This document shows positions 1 to 12,000 of a DNA stretch of 64,000 bases, one piece after another (position 1 is the first letter of the stretch; each line of letters opens with the position of its first letter). Position numbers and translations under genes: made by a program. The notes beneath the pieces are model-generated. The model was given only the letters and a program-made list of their open reading frames with translations, had not been told where the DNA came from and ran no database searches. This stretch comes from Nemertoderma westbladi (Eukaryota > Xenacoelomorpha > Nemertodermatida > Nemertodermatidae): assembly GCA_032718475.1 (NCBI GenBank), contig JAUCBJ010007300.1, positions 62,001 to 126,000 on the forward strand, given 5' to 3'.

Positions 1-590
1 TAAGCTCTAAGGACGGCTTGCTTGAGCACGTAGATGACTTCTGCTACTTGGGATCATGGATGAGAATTAGAAAGTCAGGTGAAGACCTTCGGATACGTAA
101 GAAGAGGCATGGGAAGCGTTAAATAGTCTGTCCAGGATTTGGAAGTCTCATAGAATAAAACGGAACGTTAAGGTTCGATTATTTTTGGCAGCAGTAGTAC
201 CAGTACTGTTATATGGGAGTCCATGCTGGGCTCTAACAGCTGAGGACACCAAATCTCTGGATGGCACATTCACAAGAATGCTGCGCCTGGTTCACTGTGT
301 CAAGTACAATGCACACATCACCAACCAGACACTATATAACATTGGAGGTGTCTCATTGGTTCCCCCAAGCTTGACACTAGAACAAAGTTGCCTCTGCTTT
401 GCAGGACACTGCTTTCGCCGTGAGGATCAGCCAGTGCATAATCTTGTACTTTGGCAGCCCCATGGAGTGAATAAGCATGGTGGACAGCCCATGACTTTCT
501 TGAGACGAATCTTAGAGAACACTGGCCTTGAAGATGCGGATGATCTAGCAAATGTCATGGGTGATAGGGAGTTGTGGCGGTATTATATTG
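1..590 (+). pseudogene. Non-LTR retrotransposon fragment (copy A), C-terminal reverse-transcriptase region
   Basis: This is a truncated copy of the same family as the full-length element at 9028-12789. Translation gives the region after the RT palm, with LLYGSPCWALTAEDTKSLDG, a QTLYNIGGVSLVPPSLTLEQ-type stretch and FRREDQPVHNL. It begins upstream of the window and breaks off around 578-590, before the 3' end of the ORF. Frameshifts are present near 100-180. It is directly followed, head to tail, by another fragment of the family. It is a dead copy with no coding capacity of its own. Confidence 0.85.
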
Positions 591-1308
591 TTCATGTTCA
601 TAATTGTGGTTGACTATGTTCTAAGTATGTCCTTAGATCATCATAATGATGATGGGGTGATGGTAACTCCACCTACTGGCTCCAGAAATCGAGGAAATCC
701 TCCCAAGTACCTAACTGATCTAGACTTTGCTGATGACTTAGGAGTACTCTCAGAATCACTAGAGGGAGCCCAACGGCTCCTCGGCTCATTAGAACTGGCT
801 GCTTCTAGTGTTGGTCTTTTTATTAACTCCAAAAAGACCAAAATTTTGACAGTTAACGTTGAAAGTCATCAGCAAGTCTCTGACCGGATGAGCATAAGCT
901 CAAAAGATGGTATGCTTGAGCATGTGGACGACTTCTGTTACCTGGGATCATGAATCCGGAAGTCAGGTGAGGACCTTCGAATACGTAAGGGAAAGGCCTG
1001 AGCATCCTTGAATAGGCTTTCTAGGATTTGGAAGTCACAGAGAATTAATCGGAAACTTAAGGTCCGGTTATTTAGAGCAGCAGTAGTTCCAGTACTCCTC
1101 TATGGGAGTCCGTGCTGGGCTCTAACTGCTGAGGACACCAAATCTCTGGATGGCACATTCACAAGAATGCTACGTCGGGTTAATTGTGTCAAGTACAATG
1201 AACACATCTCCAACCAGACACTATATAACATTGGAGGTGTCTCATTGGTTCCCCCAAGCTTGACACTAGAACAAAGTCGCCTCCGCTTTGCAGGACATTG
1301 CTTTCGTT
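591..1308 (+). pseudogene. Non-LTR retrotransposon fragment (copy B), RT palm to C-terminus
   Basis: Starts abruptly inside the RT domain (FIIVVDYVL), continues through the catalytic FADDLG box and an INSKKTKILTVN stretch, and ends in the C-terminal FAGHCF region at about 1308. A TGA interrupts the frame at about 951 and another stop follows near 1000. It is the same family as 9028-12789 and is joined head to tail to copy A, so these are two independently truncated fragments or a rearranged tandem. Confidence 0.85.
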
Positions 1309-2028
1309 CCGATAAAAAAGGCCTATTTCCAAAATATATGTCAGCCGACCCAGCGTCTGATCTTAATAATAATCAAAGACTTCTAGAAAATAATTATTAT
1401 AATAATAAATATTATAATACTTTATAATAAATAATTTATTAGAATCCTTAGGATATATATGAAGTACACTATACCTGTCACATAAAATAAATTAGTTACG
1501 GTGCTTATCAGTATATAGGAAAGTATGTAATTAGTTGGCATGGTGTTTAAAATATGTTACCATAGGCCTACTGCTTATGCTAACAGTAATTATTATGTGG
1601 AAATATGTGGGTATATACAGTAGGCCTACAGTAGTAGTAGGCCTAAAGTAGTACAAAGTCTAGTTTACCTCTTATCGGTTATACACATAATTTAGTTTGT
1701 TTGATAAAGACATGTTAGCTGAAATATGAACTTTAATATTTATTATATTATTGAATTTCACTATTTAATTCCAAAACATATGGAATATCTAACCCACATA
1801 ATAAATAAATACAGGCTATAAATATATTAACGCAAGTAAAAATTATCAAAATACGTAGTAGCACTGTGTGATAAGGTATGAGAATGAGTTCGGGTTAAAA
1901 TAATCAAAACAGCAATGAGCAACTGGTCTGAATGATACTAAAAATCAATTATAAGTTCCCTGGGAGAAGAGGAACAGGGCGCAACGAAGGTCAGTTGAGT
2001 ACAGAGGAATACCCAGCAACATTGAAAA
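1309..2028. other. AT-rich stretch without recognised gene
   Basis: About 720 bp of AT-rich sequence with no convincing open frame, splice pattern or repeat that I can identify. It includes several TAGGCCT-type words, common in some marine invertebrate genomes. Nothing further is supported. Confidence 0.5.
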
Positions 2029-2211
2029 TTATATGATGTTGACAACCACGACTTTAGAGGGATTGTGATATTAATATGAAAACTAGATAGTTATATAGAT
2101 AGATAGAAGTTAGAGAGTATCTGAGGAATATGACCCCATGTCCTATTTTATTGTTTTCATATTATTAATATCACAATCCCTCTAAAGTCGTGGTTGTCAA
2201 CATCATATAAT
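2029..2211. repeat. Inverted repeat, ~56-bp arms with ~68-bp spacer
   Basis: The sequence at 2029-2084 (containing TTGACAACCACGACTTTAGA) recurs as its reverse complement at 2153-2211 with a few small differences. The arms could pair into a long hairpin. The spacer holds a short GATAGATA-like run. It may be the remains of a small inverted-repeat transposon; no flanking duplication was established. Confidence 0.8.
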
Positions 2212-2356
2212 TATATATTTACAGGGGTATTTTCTGACATCTGCGCAATTTTGTTTAAAAATCTGATCATTTATCTGTACATACCGGTATGTGCTAATTG
2301 GGGTTGGTTGCATTCAGTGGGAAATCATGTTTATGCTTTATGCTTTATTTTTATAA

Positions 2357-2778
2357 CATTTGCTAGATCATTCGCATCTTCTTTAACATGCGTCTCAAGA
2401 AAGTCATGGGCTGTCCACCATGCTTATTCACTCTATGAGACTGCCAAAGCGCAAGATTATGCACTGGCTGGTCCTCACGGCGAAAGCAATGTCCTGCAAA
2501 GCGGGGGCGATTTTGTTCTAGTGTCAAGCTTGGGGGAACCAATGAGACACCTCCAATGTTATATAGTGTCTGGTTGGAGATGTGTGCATTGTACTTGACA
2601 CAATGAACCCGGCGTAGCATTCTTATGAATGTACCATCCAGAGAGTTGGTGACCTCAGCAGTTAGAGATGGACTCCCATAGAGGAGTACTGGAACTACTG
2701 CTGCTCTAAATAATCGGACCTTAAGTTTCCTTAATTCTCGGCGACTTCCAAATCCTGGAAGCTGCCCATGCTTTTCCC
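2357..2778 (-). pseudogene. Non-LTR retrotransposon fragment, antisense
   Basis: The reverse strand encodes the C-terminal region of the family at 9028-12789, with QTLYNIGGVSLVPPSLTLEQ and FRREDQPVHNLAL. It breaks off at about 2778, where foldback element FB-1 begins. It is truncated at both ends and frameshifted near 2700. Confidence 0.85.
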
Positions 2779-2783
2779 GGGAT

Positions 2784-3810
2784 GGTTATAGGACAGTAGC
2801 CCCCGGACAGTAGCCCCCGGACAGTAGCCCTCCCGGACAGTAGCCACCCCGGACAGTAGCCCCCAGAATGTATTTTTTAACCTTCATTTTTTGTGTTTTT
2901 GAGTGATATTTGATATTGGTTAGTGTTCTAGAACCACAGTAGATATTTTTTTAAGGTAGTTTGTGTTTTTTTACTAGCTAGTATTTTTTGAAAATAAAAA
3001 AAATTATTTTGTTTTGAGTGATTTTTTGATATTGGTGAATGTTCTAGAACCTTACTAGATTTTTCTATGGTAGTTAGTATTTTTTGAAAATTATTTTGGT
3101 CATTTATATATTCTGGCTGCAACATTTTAAACCTGAAACATTCATGTTTACACATTTTTTTATAATTTAAAAAAATACTAGCTATCATAGAAAACATATA
3201 AATACTAATATTCTAGCATATTCACCAATACAAAAAGAGCATTAAAATAATATTATATTCTGGAATTTCAGTGATATAAAATATTACTGAATAAATGAAA
3301 AATGTAGATGTTTTGTTCTTAATACTACTTATCTTTTGGGGCTGGGGGCTATTCACCGGGGGGTTACTGTCCGGGGGGCTACTGTCCGGGGGGCTGCTGT
3401 TTAGGGGGCTACTGTCCGCGGGCTACTGATGGGGGGCTACTGTCCTTGGGAATATTGTCCGGGGGGTACTGACCGGGGGGCTACTGTCCGGGGGGATACT
3501 GTCCGGGGGGCTACTGTCCGGGGGGCTACTGTCCCGGTGGGCTACTGTTTGGGGGGCTACTGTCCAGGGGCTACTAACCGGGGGGGCTACTGTCCGGTGG
3601 GCTACTGATTGGGGGGTTACTGTCCGGGGGCTAATGGCCGGGGGGCTAATGTCCTGGGAACTATTGTCCGGGGGCTACTGACCGGGGGGCTACTGTCCGG
3701 GGGGGGCTACTGTCCGGGGGGCTACAGTTTGAGGGGCTACTGTCCGGGGGCTACTGTCCGGGGGGCTATTGTCCGGGGGCTACTGTCCGGGGGCTACTAT
3801 CCTAACACTA
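2784..3810. mobile_element. Foldback element FB-1 with arms of a GGACAGTAGCCCCC unit
   Basis: The left arm (2790-2865) has five direct units of about 14-17 bp built on GGACAGTAGCCCCC. The right arm (about 3350-3805) has roughly 25-30 units of the reverse complement, GGGGGGCTACTGTCC. Both ends begin with a TAGGAYAGTAGCC-type sequence read inward. The AT-rich core (2870-3330) has TGATATTGGTGAATGTTCTA and CTAGCTAGT motifs shared with FB-3, and in part with FB-4. No transposase is encoded. No convincing target-site duplication is visible. The architecture resembles the foldback (FB/TU) type known from insects and sea urchins. Confidence 0.75.
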
Positions 3811-4760
3811 TGGGGGATAGGGGAATGACTTACATTTATTAATTAGAAATTAACCCTCATCATTGTGCGTGAATCTTGCTTTTATAGTATAGATAATAAT
3901 AAAGAAGATGGGCCTACACAGGACTATTATTTGATAAAAAGTAAATGGACAACATTTTCTCACTAAATTTAACGAAATTCAACTATTTTGTCCGAGTGGT
4001 TGAGTTTTGCACGAAGTGGCAAATTTTTATAACGCCAACGTGTGGGAAACTCACCTCAGGAGGGCAGAATACCTGAAATTCGCTAAAGAATATGAGTGGA
4101 AAAGAGTGTTTTCCGTTACGTTTTTACCTTGCGATTATCGCATTTAAATATTTAGTAAATTAAACGTGCTCTTGACGACTGTTGCACAAGGGTAGATAAA
4201 TCAAAGGAGTCAAAAAGTCCATGGAGAAATCTGTTTGAAATGTAATTTCCCATTTTTAAGATATTTCTCATCGCCTTCCGCTAGGCAATGGATATATGTA
4301 TTACTGGCAGCACCTGAAAAATTGTTGCAGCACCATAAAGAATGTATTGGGTACAAATAGTGCGCCGTTTCCGAGCTGCATCGAGTCCCCTCATATAGTA
4401 TATGAACTACAATATGTAGAGATGTTGTACAGTAGACATTGATCCATAAATACGTTTAATGTAGACGAATGGGAAATAACACAATAACTATTTACATCAT
4501 TGTGTGCAAAGTAGCACTTTGCAGCGTTATGACCCGAGTTTATTTATGTACCGAGCGAGCACAGGGAGGGAGGTTTACATTAATAAACAAAGGTCTTTAA
4601 CGCTGAAAAGTGACCTTTGCAAGCAATGATGTATGTAATTTTGTTACATTGTGTCAACTTAACAGCGTTAGGTATGCGAAGAAAGGATTTTATGGATGCT
4701 CATTTAAACATTTTAATAATGTACTATTTCAAATATAAGCGAAAATTATTCACATATATA
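3811..4760. other. No recognised gene
   Basis: About 950 bp with mixed composition. I see no open frame with recognisable domains and no exon with convincing splice sites. There is a short inverted motif around a CAAAGTAGCACTTTG sequence near 4508-4523, too short to interpret. Confidence 0.5.
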
Positions 4761-5298
4761 CGGTGGCTGAATTGTGCCACTTAATACTTTTTTTTTATTT
4801 TTTTTTGAAGCGACTTTTTGGTCGACCAAAAAGTACTTTTTGGTCGACCAAAAACTACTTTTTGGTCGACCAAAAAGTCGACTTATTGGTCGACCAAAAA
4901 GTACATTTTGGTCGACCAAAAACTACTTTTTGGTCGACCAAAAAGTCGACTTATTGGTCGACCAAAAAGTACTTTTTGGTCGACCAAAAAGTACTTTTTG
5001 GTCGACCAAAAACTACTTTTTGGTCGACCAAAAAGTCGACTTATGAGATTTATTTATATTAATTCATGAACATCTACTCTACTTTACTAATTGGAAAGTG
5101 AATAACTATAATAATAATGCAGGGTGGAAATTATCAAATGACAAACGCACACTGTCACCAAAACAGTAAATAATTGAATAATGATTAATTTTTACTCATC
5201 GAATAAATTAAGCTAATTGGTCGACTTATTGGTCGACCAAAAAGTCGCTTCAAAAAAAAAATAAAAAAAAAGTATTAAGTGGCACAATTCAGCCACCG
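4761..5298. mobile_element. Inverted-repeat element FB-2 with GGTCGACC palindrome array
   Basis: Terminal inverted repeats of about 70 bp begin CGGTGGCTGAATTGTGCCAC at 4761, with the reverse complement ending at 5298. TA lies on both sides (4759-4760 and 5299-5300), consistent with a 2-bp TA duplication. The left side carries about ten 22-bp-spaced palindromes built on TTTTTGGTCGACCAAAAA (4810-5045), the right side one or two. Several frames read open through the array only because of its repetitive makeup. No transposase is present. It looks like a miniature DNA transposon with internally amplified palindromes. Confidence 0.8.
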
Positions 5299-5414
5299 TA
5301 CAGACTGGATTGGAATTTCTATGTATTGCACGCCGGGGGTGCGCCGGGCGTAGAATAATTTGCGCCAACCGACACTGAATTTACGCGAACCAAAAAAATA
5401 TGTTCCTACAGTAG

Positions 5415-7829
5415 CACACACAGCCGCTGTATACCGGTACTAACAACCTTAAATACGTAATACACAGCCACTGTATACCGGTACTAACCACCTTAAATAC
5501 GTAATATACAGCCACTGTATACCGGTACTAACCACGTTAAATACGTAATACACATCCACTGTATACCGGTACTAACCACCTTAAATACGTAATACACAGC
5601 CGCTGTATACCGGTACTAACAACCTTAAATACGTAATACACAGCCACTGTATACCGGTACTAACCACTTTAAATACGTAATACACAGCCACTGTATACCG
5701 GTACTAACCACCTTAAATACGTAATGCACAGCCACTGTATACCGGTACTAACCACCTTAAATACGTAATACACAGCCACTGTATACCGGTACTAACCACC
5801 TTAAATACGTAATATACAGCCACTGTATACCGGTACTAACCACCTTAAATACGTAATACACATCCACTGTATACCGGTACTAACCACCTTAAATACGTAA
5901 TACACAGCCGCTGTATACCGGTACTAACAACCTTAAATACGTAATACACAGCCACTGTATACCGGTACTAACCACTTTAAATACGTAATACACAGCCACT
6001 GTATACCGGTACTAACCACCTTAAATACGTAATGCACAGCCACTGTATACCGGTACTAACCACCTTAAATACGTAATACACAGCCACTGTATACCGGTAC
6101 TAACCACCTTAAATACGTAATACACAGCCACTGTATACCGGTACTAGCCACCTTAAATACGTAATACACATCCGCTGTATACCGGTACTAACAACCTTAA
6201 ATACGTAATACACAGCCACTGTATACCGGTACTAACCACCTTAAATACGTAATATACAGCCACTGTATACCGGTACTAACCACCTTAAATACGTAATATA
6301 CAGCCACTGTATACCGGTACTAACCACCTTAAATACGTAATGCACAGCCACTGTATACCTGTACTAACCACCTTAAATACGTAATACACAGCCACTGTAT
6401 ACCGGTACTAGCCACCTTAAATACGTAATACACAGCCGCTGTATACCGGTACTAACCACCTTAAATACGTAATACACAGCCACTGTATACCGGTACTAAC
6501 CACCTTAAATACGTAATACACAGCCACTGTATACCGGTACTAACCACTTTAAATACGTAATACACAGCCACTGTATACCGGTACTAACAACCTTAACTAC
6601 GTAATACACAGCCACTGTATACCGGTACTAACCACCTTAAATACGTAATATACAGCCACTGTATACCGGTACTAACCACCTTAAATACGTAATACACAGC
6701 CGCTGTATACCGGTACTAACAACCTTAAATACGTAATACACAGCCACTGTATACCGGTACTAACCACCTTAAATACGTAATATACAGCCACTGTATACCG
6801 GTACTAACCACCTTAAATACGTAATACACATCCACTGTATACCGGTACTAACCACCTTAAATACGTAATACACAGCCGCTGTATACCGGTACTAACAACC
6901 CTAAATACGTAATACACAGCCACTGTATACCGGTACTAACCACCTTAAATATGTAATACACAGCCACTGTATACCGGTACTAGCCACCTTAAATACGTAA
7001 TACACATCCGCTGTATACCGGTACTAACAACCTTAAATACGTAATACACAGCCACTGTATACCGGTACTAACCACCTTAAATACGTAATATACAGCCACT
7101 GTATACCGGTACTAACCACCTTAAATACGTAATATACAGCCACTGTATACCGGTACTAACCACCTTAAATACGTAATGCACAGCCACTGTATACCGGTAC
7201 TAACCACCTTAAATACGTAATACACAGCCACTGTATACCGGTACTAGCCACCTTAAATACGTAATACACAGCCGCTGTATACCGGTACTAACCACCTTAA
7301 ATACGTAATACACAGCCACTGTATACCGGTACTAACCACCTTAAATACGTAATACACAGCCACTGTATACCGGTACTAACCACTTTAAATACGTAATACA
7401 CAGCCACTGTATACCGGTACTAACAACCTTAAATACGTAATACACAGCCACTGTATACCGGTACTAACCACCTTAAATACGTAATATACAGCCACTTTAT
7501 ACCGGTACTAACCACCTTAAATACAGTACGTAATACACAGCCACTGTATACCAGTACTAACCACCTTAAATACGTAATATACAGCCACTGTATACCGGTA
7601 CTACCACCTTAAATACAGTACGTAATACACAGCCACTGTATACCGGTACTAACCACCTTAAATACGTAATACACAGCCGCTGTATACCGGAACGGAACCA
7701 CCTTAAATACGTAATACACAGCCACTGTATACCGGTACTAACCACCTTAAATACGTAATACACAGCCACTGTATACCGGTACTAACCACCTTAAATACGT
7801 AATGCACAGCCACTGTATACCGCTACTAA
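5415..7829. repeat. 44-bp tandem satellite, about 55 copies
   Basis: The unit of about 44 bp contains CTGTATACCGGTACTAAC and CTTAAATACGTAATACACAG. Copies differ at recurring variant positions (CCGCTG versus CCACTG, ACAACC versus ACCACC, ATATACAG versus ACACAG, ACATCC versus ACAGCC). The variant order repeats at larger scale (see findings). Two late units carry a 4-bp insertion giving ACAGTACGTAAT. The array ends directly against a 5'-truncated retrotransposon copy at 7830. Confidence 0.95.
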
Positions 7830-9027
7830 CAAAGAGCATTAAGACCAATCGTGCCAGTGGAGTAGATGGTGTTCCCCCTGAGGTCTTTAAAATACCTGAG
7901 TGTTTAAAGCTCATCTATCCCATCATAGTAGACATGTACCGAACAACAAGAGTCCCACAAGAAATGAAAACAAATAAGTTGGTGCCAGTTCCCAAGAAGG
8001 GCAACCTAACACTCTATGGTTCTTTTTGGGGAATCTCATTGATCTCGATTGCTGCAAAGCTATACAATAGGATTCTATTAAATCGCATCAGGGATCCCAT
8101 TGAGAGACTGCTCCGTGGAAATCAGAATGGGTTCCGTAAAGGTCGTGGTACCATGGAGCCCATTTTGGCACTTAGAAGGATAATTGAAGAATTATCAAAA
8201 AAGAAAGACAGGCATCTGGCTGTTATCTTTGTTGACTTCTTCAAGGCCTTTGATTCAGTCTCTCGCTCACGTATGTTCAGCATACTTTCATTATATGGGA
8301 TTCCTGATGAAATTATTGCAGCAATAAGATCAGTATACGATGGCTCGACAACATTTGTGTCTACTGGTGACGGTGACACAGAACCATTTGAAGTGTTATG
8401 GGGCGTCCTCCAAGGAGACACACTTGCACCATTCCTGTTCATTATTGTGGTTGACTATGTTCTACGCATGTCCTTAGATCATCATAATGATGATGGGGTG
8501 ATGATAACTCCACCTACTGGCTCCAGAAGTCGAGGAAATCCTGCCAAGTACCTAACTGATCTAGACTTTGCTGATGACTTAGGAATACTCTCAGAATCAA
8601 TAGAGGGAGCCCAACGGCTCCTCAGCTCATTAGAACATGCTGCTTCTAGTGTTGGTCTTTTTATTAACTCCAGAAAGACCAAAATTTTGACAGTTAACTT
8701 TGAAAGTCCTCAGCAAGTCTCTGATCGGATGAGCATAAGCTCAAAGGATGGTATGCTTGAGCATGTGGACGACTTCTGTTACCTGGGATCATGGATCCGG
8801 AAGTCAGGTGAGGACCTTCGAATACGTAAGGGAAAGGCATGGGCAGCCTTGAATAGGCTTTCCAGGATTTGGAAGTCACCGAGAATTAATCGGAAACTTA
8901 AGGTCCGATTATTTAGAGCAGCAGTAGTTCCAGTACTCCTCTATGGGAGTCCATGCTGGGCTCTAACTGCTGAGGACACCAAATCTCTGGATGGCATTCA
9001 CAAGAATGCTACGCCGGGTTCATAGTG
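7830..9027 (+). pseudogene. Older non-LTR retrotransposon copy, 5'-truncated, upstream half
   Basis: Begins at the RT palm entry (KSIKTNRASGVDGVPPEVFK) directly after the satellite and continues through FADDLG to the C-terminal SPCWALTAEDTKSLDG region. It is nearly identical to the matching part of 9451-12747. A 2-bp deletion lies near 8995. The sequence stops at 9027 because a younger element of the same family is inserted here; the continuation is at 12878-13035. No endonuclease domain is present, so this was a 5'-truncated copy when it inserted. Confidence 0.9.
8942..9027 (+). repeat. Target-site duplication, left copy (86 bp)
   Basis: This segment of the older retrotransposon copy is repeated at 12790-12877, directly after the younger element. 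Both share the private variant CATAGTG where other copies have CATTGTG, which supports a duplication of one target rather than chance similarity between family members. This copy lacks two bases present in the right one. Confidence 0.8.
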
Positions 9028-12000
9028 AGGTCAGGTCAGGTCAGGTATTCTAGGTCATTGATCAAGAAAACTTGCCACCTCCATGCAGCATAAAGGAGGT
9101 GCCACCTGTAGCTGCATAGACCCTCTAACTAGGGCAAATCTGGTCCTGTAACTAGGACCCCCTTCGTTCTGGGATAAGGACGCCCTTGGTCCTGGATTAA
9201 GGACCCATATACTTGGCTGCAGGGGTATATGGCCTGACCAGGCAGATGGTGATCTACCAATGGCTGGTCAGGAGCAGAGTGTTCTCATGTCCACTCTGAG
9301 AGCACTTCACTGCGACCTGCACCTGGCAGCAAGGGTACAGGGCATGACCCAGCAGATGAGCTGCAACAGCCAATGGTGGGTCATGTGCGCCAGAGTAGAT
9401 ATGGGTGATGGGCCTCATATCTGACTCCATTGCGACACCCACCCTGTGGAATGGCAAACCAGGGTGTGGTATTTGCCCCGAGAGCTGACTCGGCAAAAAA
9501 GCACCCCCCAACCCCCACTATGGATTACATTAGCAATGCGGAGGTCCGGCCACTAGAGGCCAGTGGAATTACCGGACACAATCGGCCTCACAGGCGTCAG
9601 TTAACTCCTGACCGGCTGCCTGTCTCACCCCCTACTGGAGAGAGAGCAGCCAACAATTCTTTGAGTCCCTTTCCTGATGACCTTTCTGGCCCAAACCCTG
9701 GGTCACCAGGAAGGCCAGATTGTGATGGGGAGAGGGATTCTGGAGTTGGAGGCTACTCTCATGTTCCACCCCGACCAACAAAGCCATTGGTGAATCTGAG
9801 GCAAGTCACAAGACTAGCCTCAGTAAACACCCTAACACTCGGGTCCCCAATGCGACAAGGTGAGCTGACTGCCTTGGCAGATAAGCTTTCTCTTAGCGCA
9901 GTGGGTGTTCAAGAGCACCGAATGCAGACTGGACAGACTGATGAGGTTCTGATTAAGGACATGGGGGGTGGTTGGCGACTCGCCCTCGCGTCAGCAGATG
10001 ATAGTGGCAATGGTGGAATTGGTCTATTGACGAATCCAACTGCACATGCAGCATTGGACAAAATAGACCAAATCTCTAACCGCATCATCCGTTGCCACTT
10101 CTCATGTTCTGGAAGACTGGCTAAGAAGTTTCCTAAGGTGGTTCTGATTGTGTGCTACTCTCCAACTAGTGTTGCCCCTGTAGAGGAGGTGGACAATTTC
10201 TACCACAATCTACAAGCAGCTACTGATGGAGTGGATCAGCATGCATTCTTAACATTCGTGGGAGACTTTAATGCAAGTCTGCATCAATCACCTACATCGC
10301 CCTGGGTCTATAGCAATAGTGTTAACCGAAATTCTGTCCATCTTCAGGATTTTATCTCTGGAAATGGATTGTTTTCGGCTGGAACCCAGTTCAAGAAGCG
10401 AACTGGAAAGCTATGGACTCATAGTGGACCCAGTGGTCACAAGTCCCAGATATACCATATTCTGTTTCGTAGGAAATACAGGAGCTCTATACAAGACTGT
10501 AATGCATTTACACTTCGACCCTTCTCCAGTGATCACCGCCTTATTGTGGCCAAGGTAAGACTTAGTCTGCGTGCTAGCAGAACAACGAAATCTGCCTTGC
10601 CGCGGCATGACTGGTCCTCTCTGTTGCAACAGCCAAGTGTGAGATCCAGCTTCACACTACAGCTGAGCAACAGGTATGAGGCTCTTGCCTCTGAGGCGGC
10701 AGATCACTGTGAGGGCTATACTGCCTTTACAGAAGCAGTTAAGTTAGCAGCTGCAGAAACAGTTCCTGTATACCCTCGAAACAGGAAAAGGGCCCCCTGG
10801 ACTGACAACAAAATTCAGAAGTGCCGAAATGACCTTCATAAGGCGCAGAAAGAGTCCCGACTCAAACAGACTACAGCGGCCAAGAATGCAGTTAAGGCTG
10901 CATCTAGGTCCCTGAACAGGCAGTACTCTGCTAATCTACAGAAGCTAATAAACCAACAGGTTGATGCCAGCAATGATGCTGACGACAGCAGGCAATCATC
11001 CCAGGCATGGAAATCGATCAATCTGATTACTGGGCGGAATAGCCAACCAACCACCAAGGTTAAGGCTGAATCACCAGCCGATCGCCTCAATGGTTGGAAA
11101 GCCCACTTTGAAAAGCTCCTCAACAATGAAAGGGTATTGCCTGATAACTTTATAGAAGTTAAAGTGTCTGAGTCTGTACTCCCAGATATTCCCATTGGCG
11201 ATATCTCCTTTGCAGAAGTGAAGGCTGCTGCAAAGAGCATTAAGACCAATCGTGCCAGTGGAGTAGATGGTGTTCCCCCTGAGGTCTTTAAAATACCTGA
11301 GTGTTTAAAGCTCATCTATCCCATCATAGTAGACATGTACCGAACAACAAGAGTCCCACAAGAAATGAAAACAAATAAGTTGGTGCCAGTTCCCAAGAAG
11401 GGCAACCTAACACTCTATGGTTCTTTTCGGGGAATCTCATTGATCTCCATTGCTGCAAAGCTATACAATAGGATTCTATTAAATCGCATCAGGGATCCCA
11501 TTGAGAGACTGCTCCGTGGAAATCAGAATGGGTTCCGTAAAGGTCGTGGGACCATGGAGCCCATTTTGGCACTTAGAAGGATAATTGAAGAGTTATCAAA
11601 AAAGAAAGACAGGCATCTGGCTGTTATCTTTGTTGACTTCTTCAAGGCCTTTGATTCAGTCTCTCGCTCACGTATGTTCAGCATACTTTCATTATATGGG
11701 ATTCCTGATGAAATTATTGCAGCAATCAGATCAGTATACGATGGTTCGACAACATTTGTGTCTACTGTTGATGGTGACACAGAACCATTTGAAGTGTTAT
11801 GGGGCGTCCTCCAAGGAGACACACTTGCACCATTTTTGTTCATTATTGTGGTAGACTATGTTCTACACATGTCCTTAGATCATTATAATGATGATGGGGT
11901 GATGATAACTCCACCTACTGGCTCCAGAAGTCGAGGAAATCCTGCCAAGTACCTAACTGATCTAGACTTTGCTGATGACTTAGGAGTACTCTCAGAATCA

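Noticed and set aside
4763-5069. Three overlapping frames repeating VDQKVLFGRPK-like text
   Set aside because: An artefact of the 22-bp GGTCGACC array.
5415-7829. Possible regulatory or origin array
   Set aside because: Uniform 44-bp satellite with no other evidence; simple tandem amplification is enough.
9254-9511. Antisense frame over the LINE leader
   Set aside because: No domain, and it overlaps the start of the real ORF in the opposite direction.
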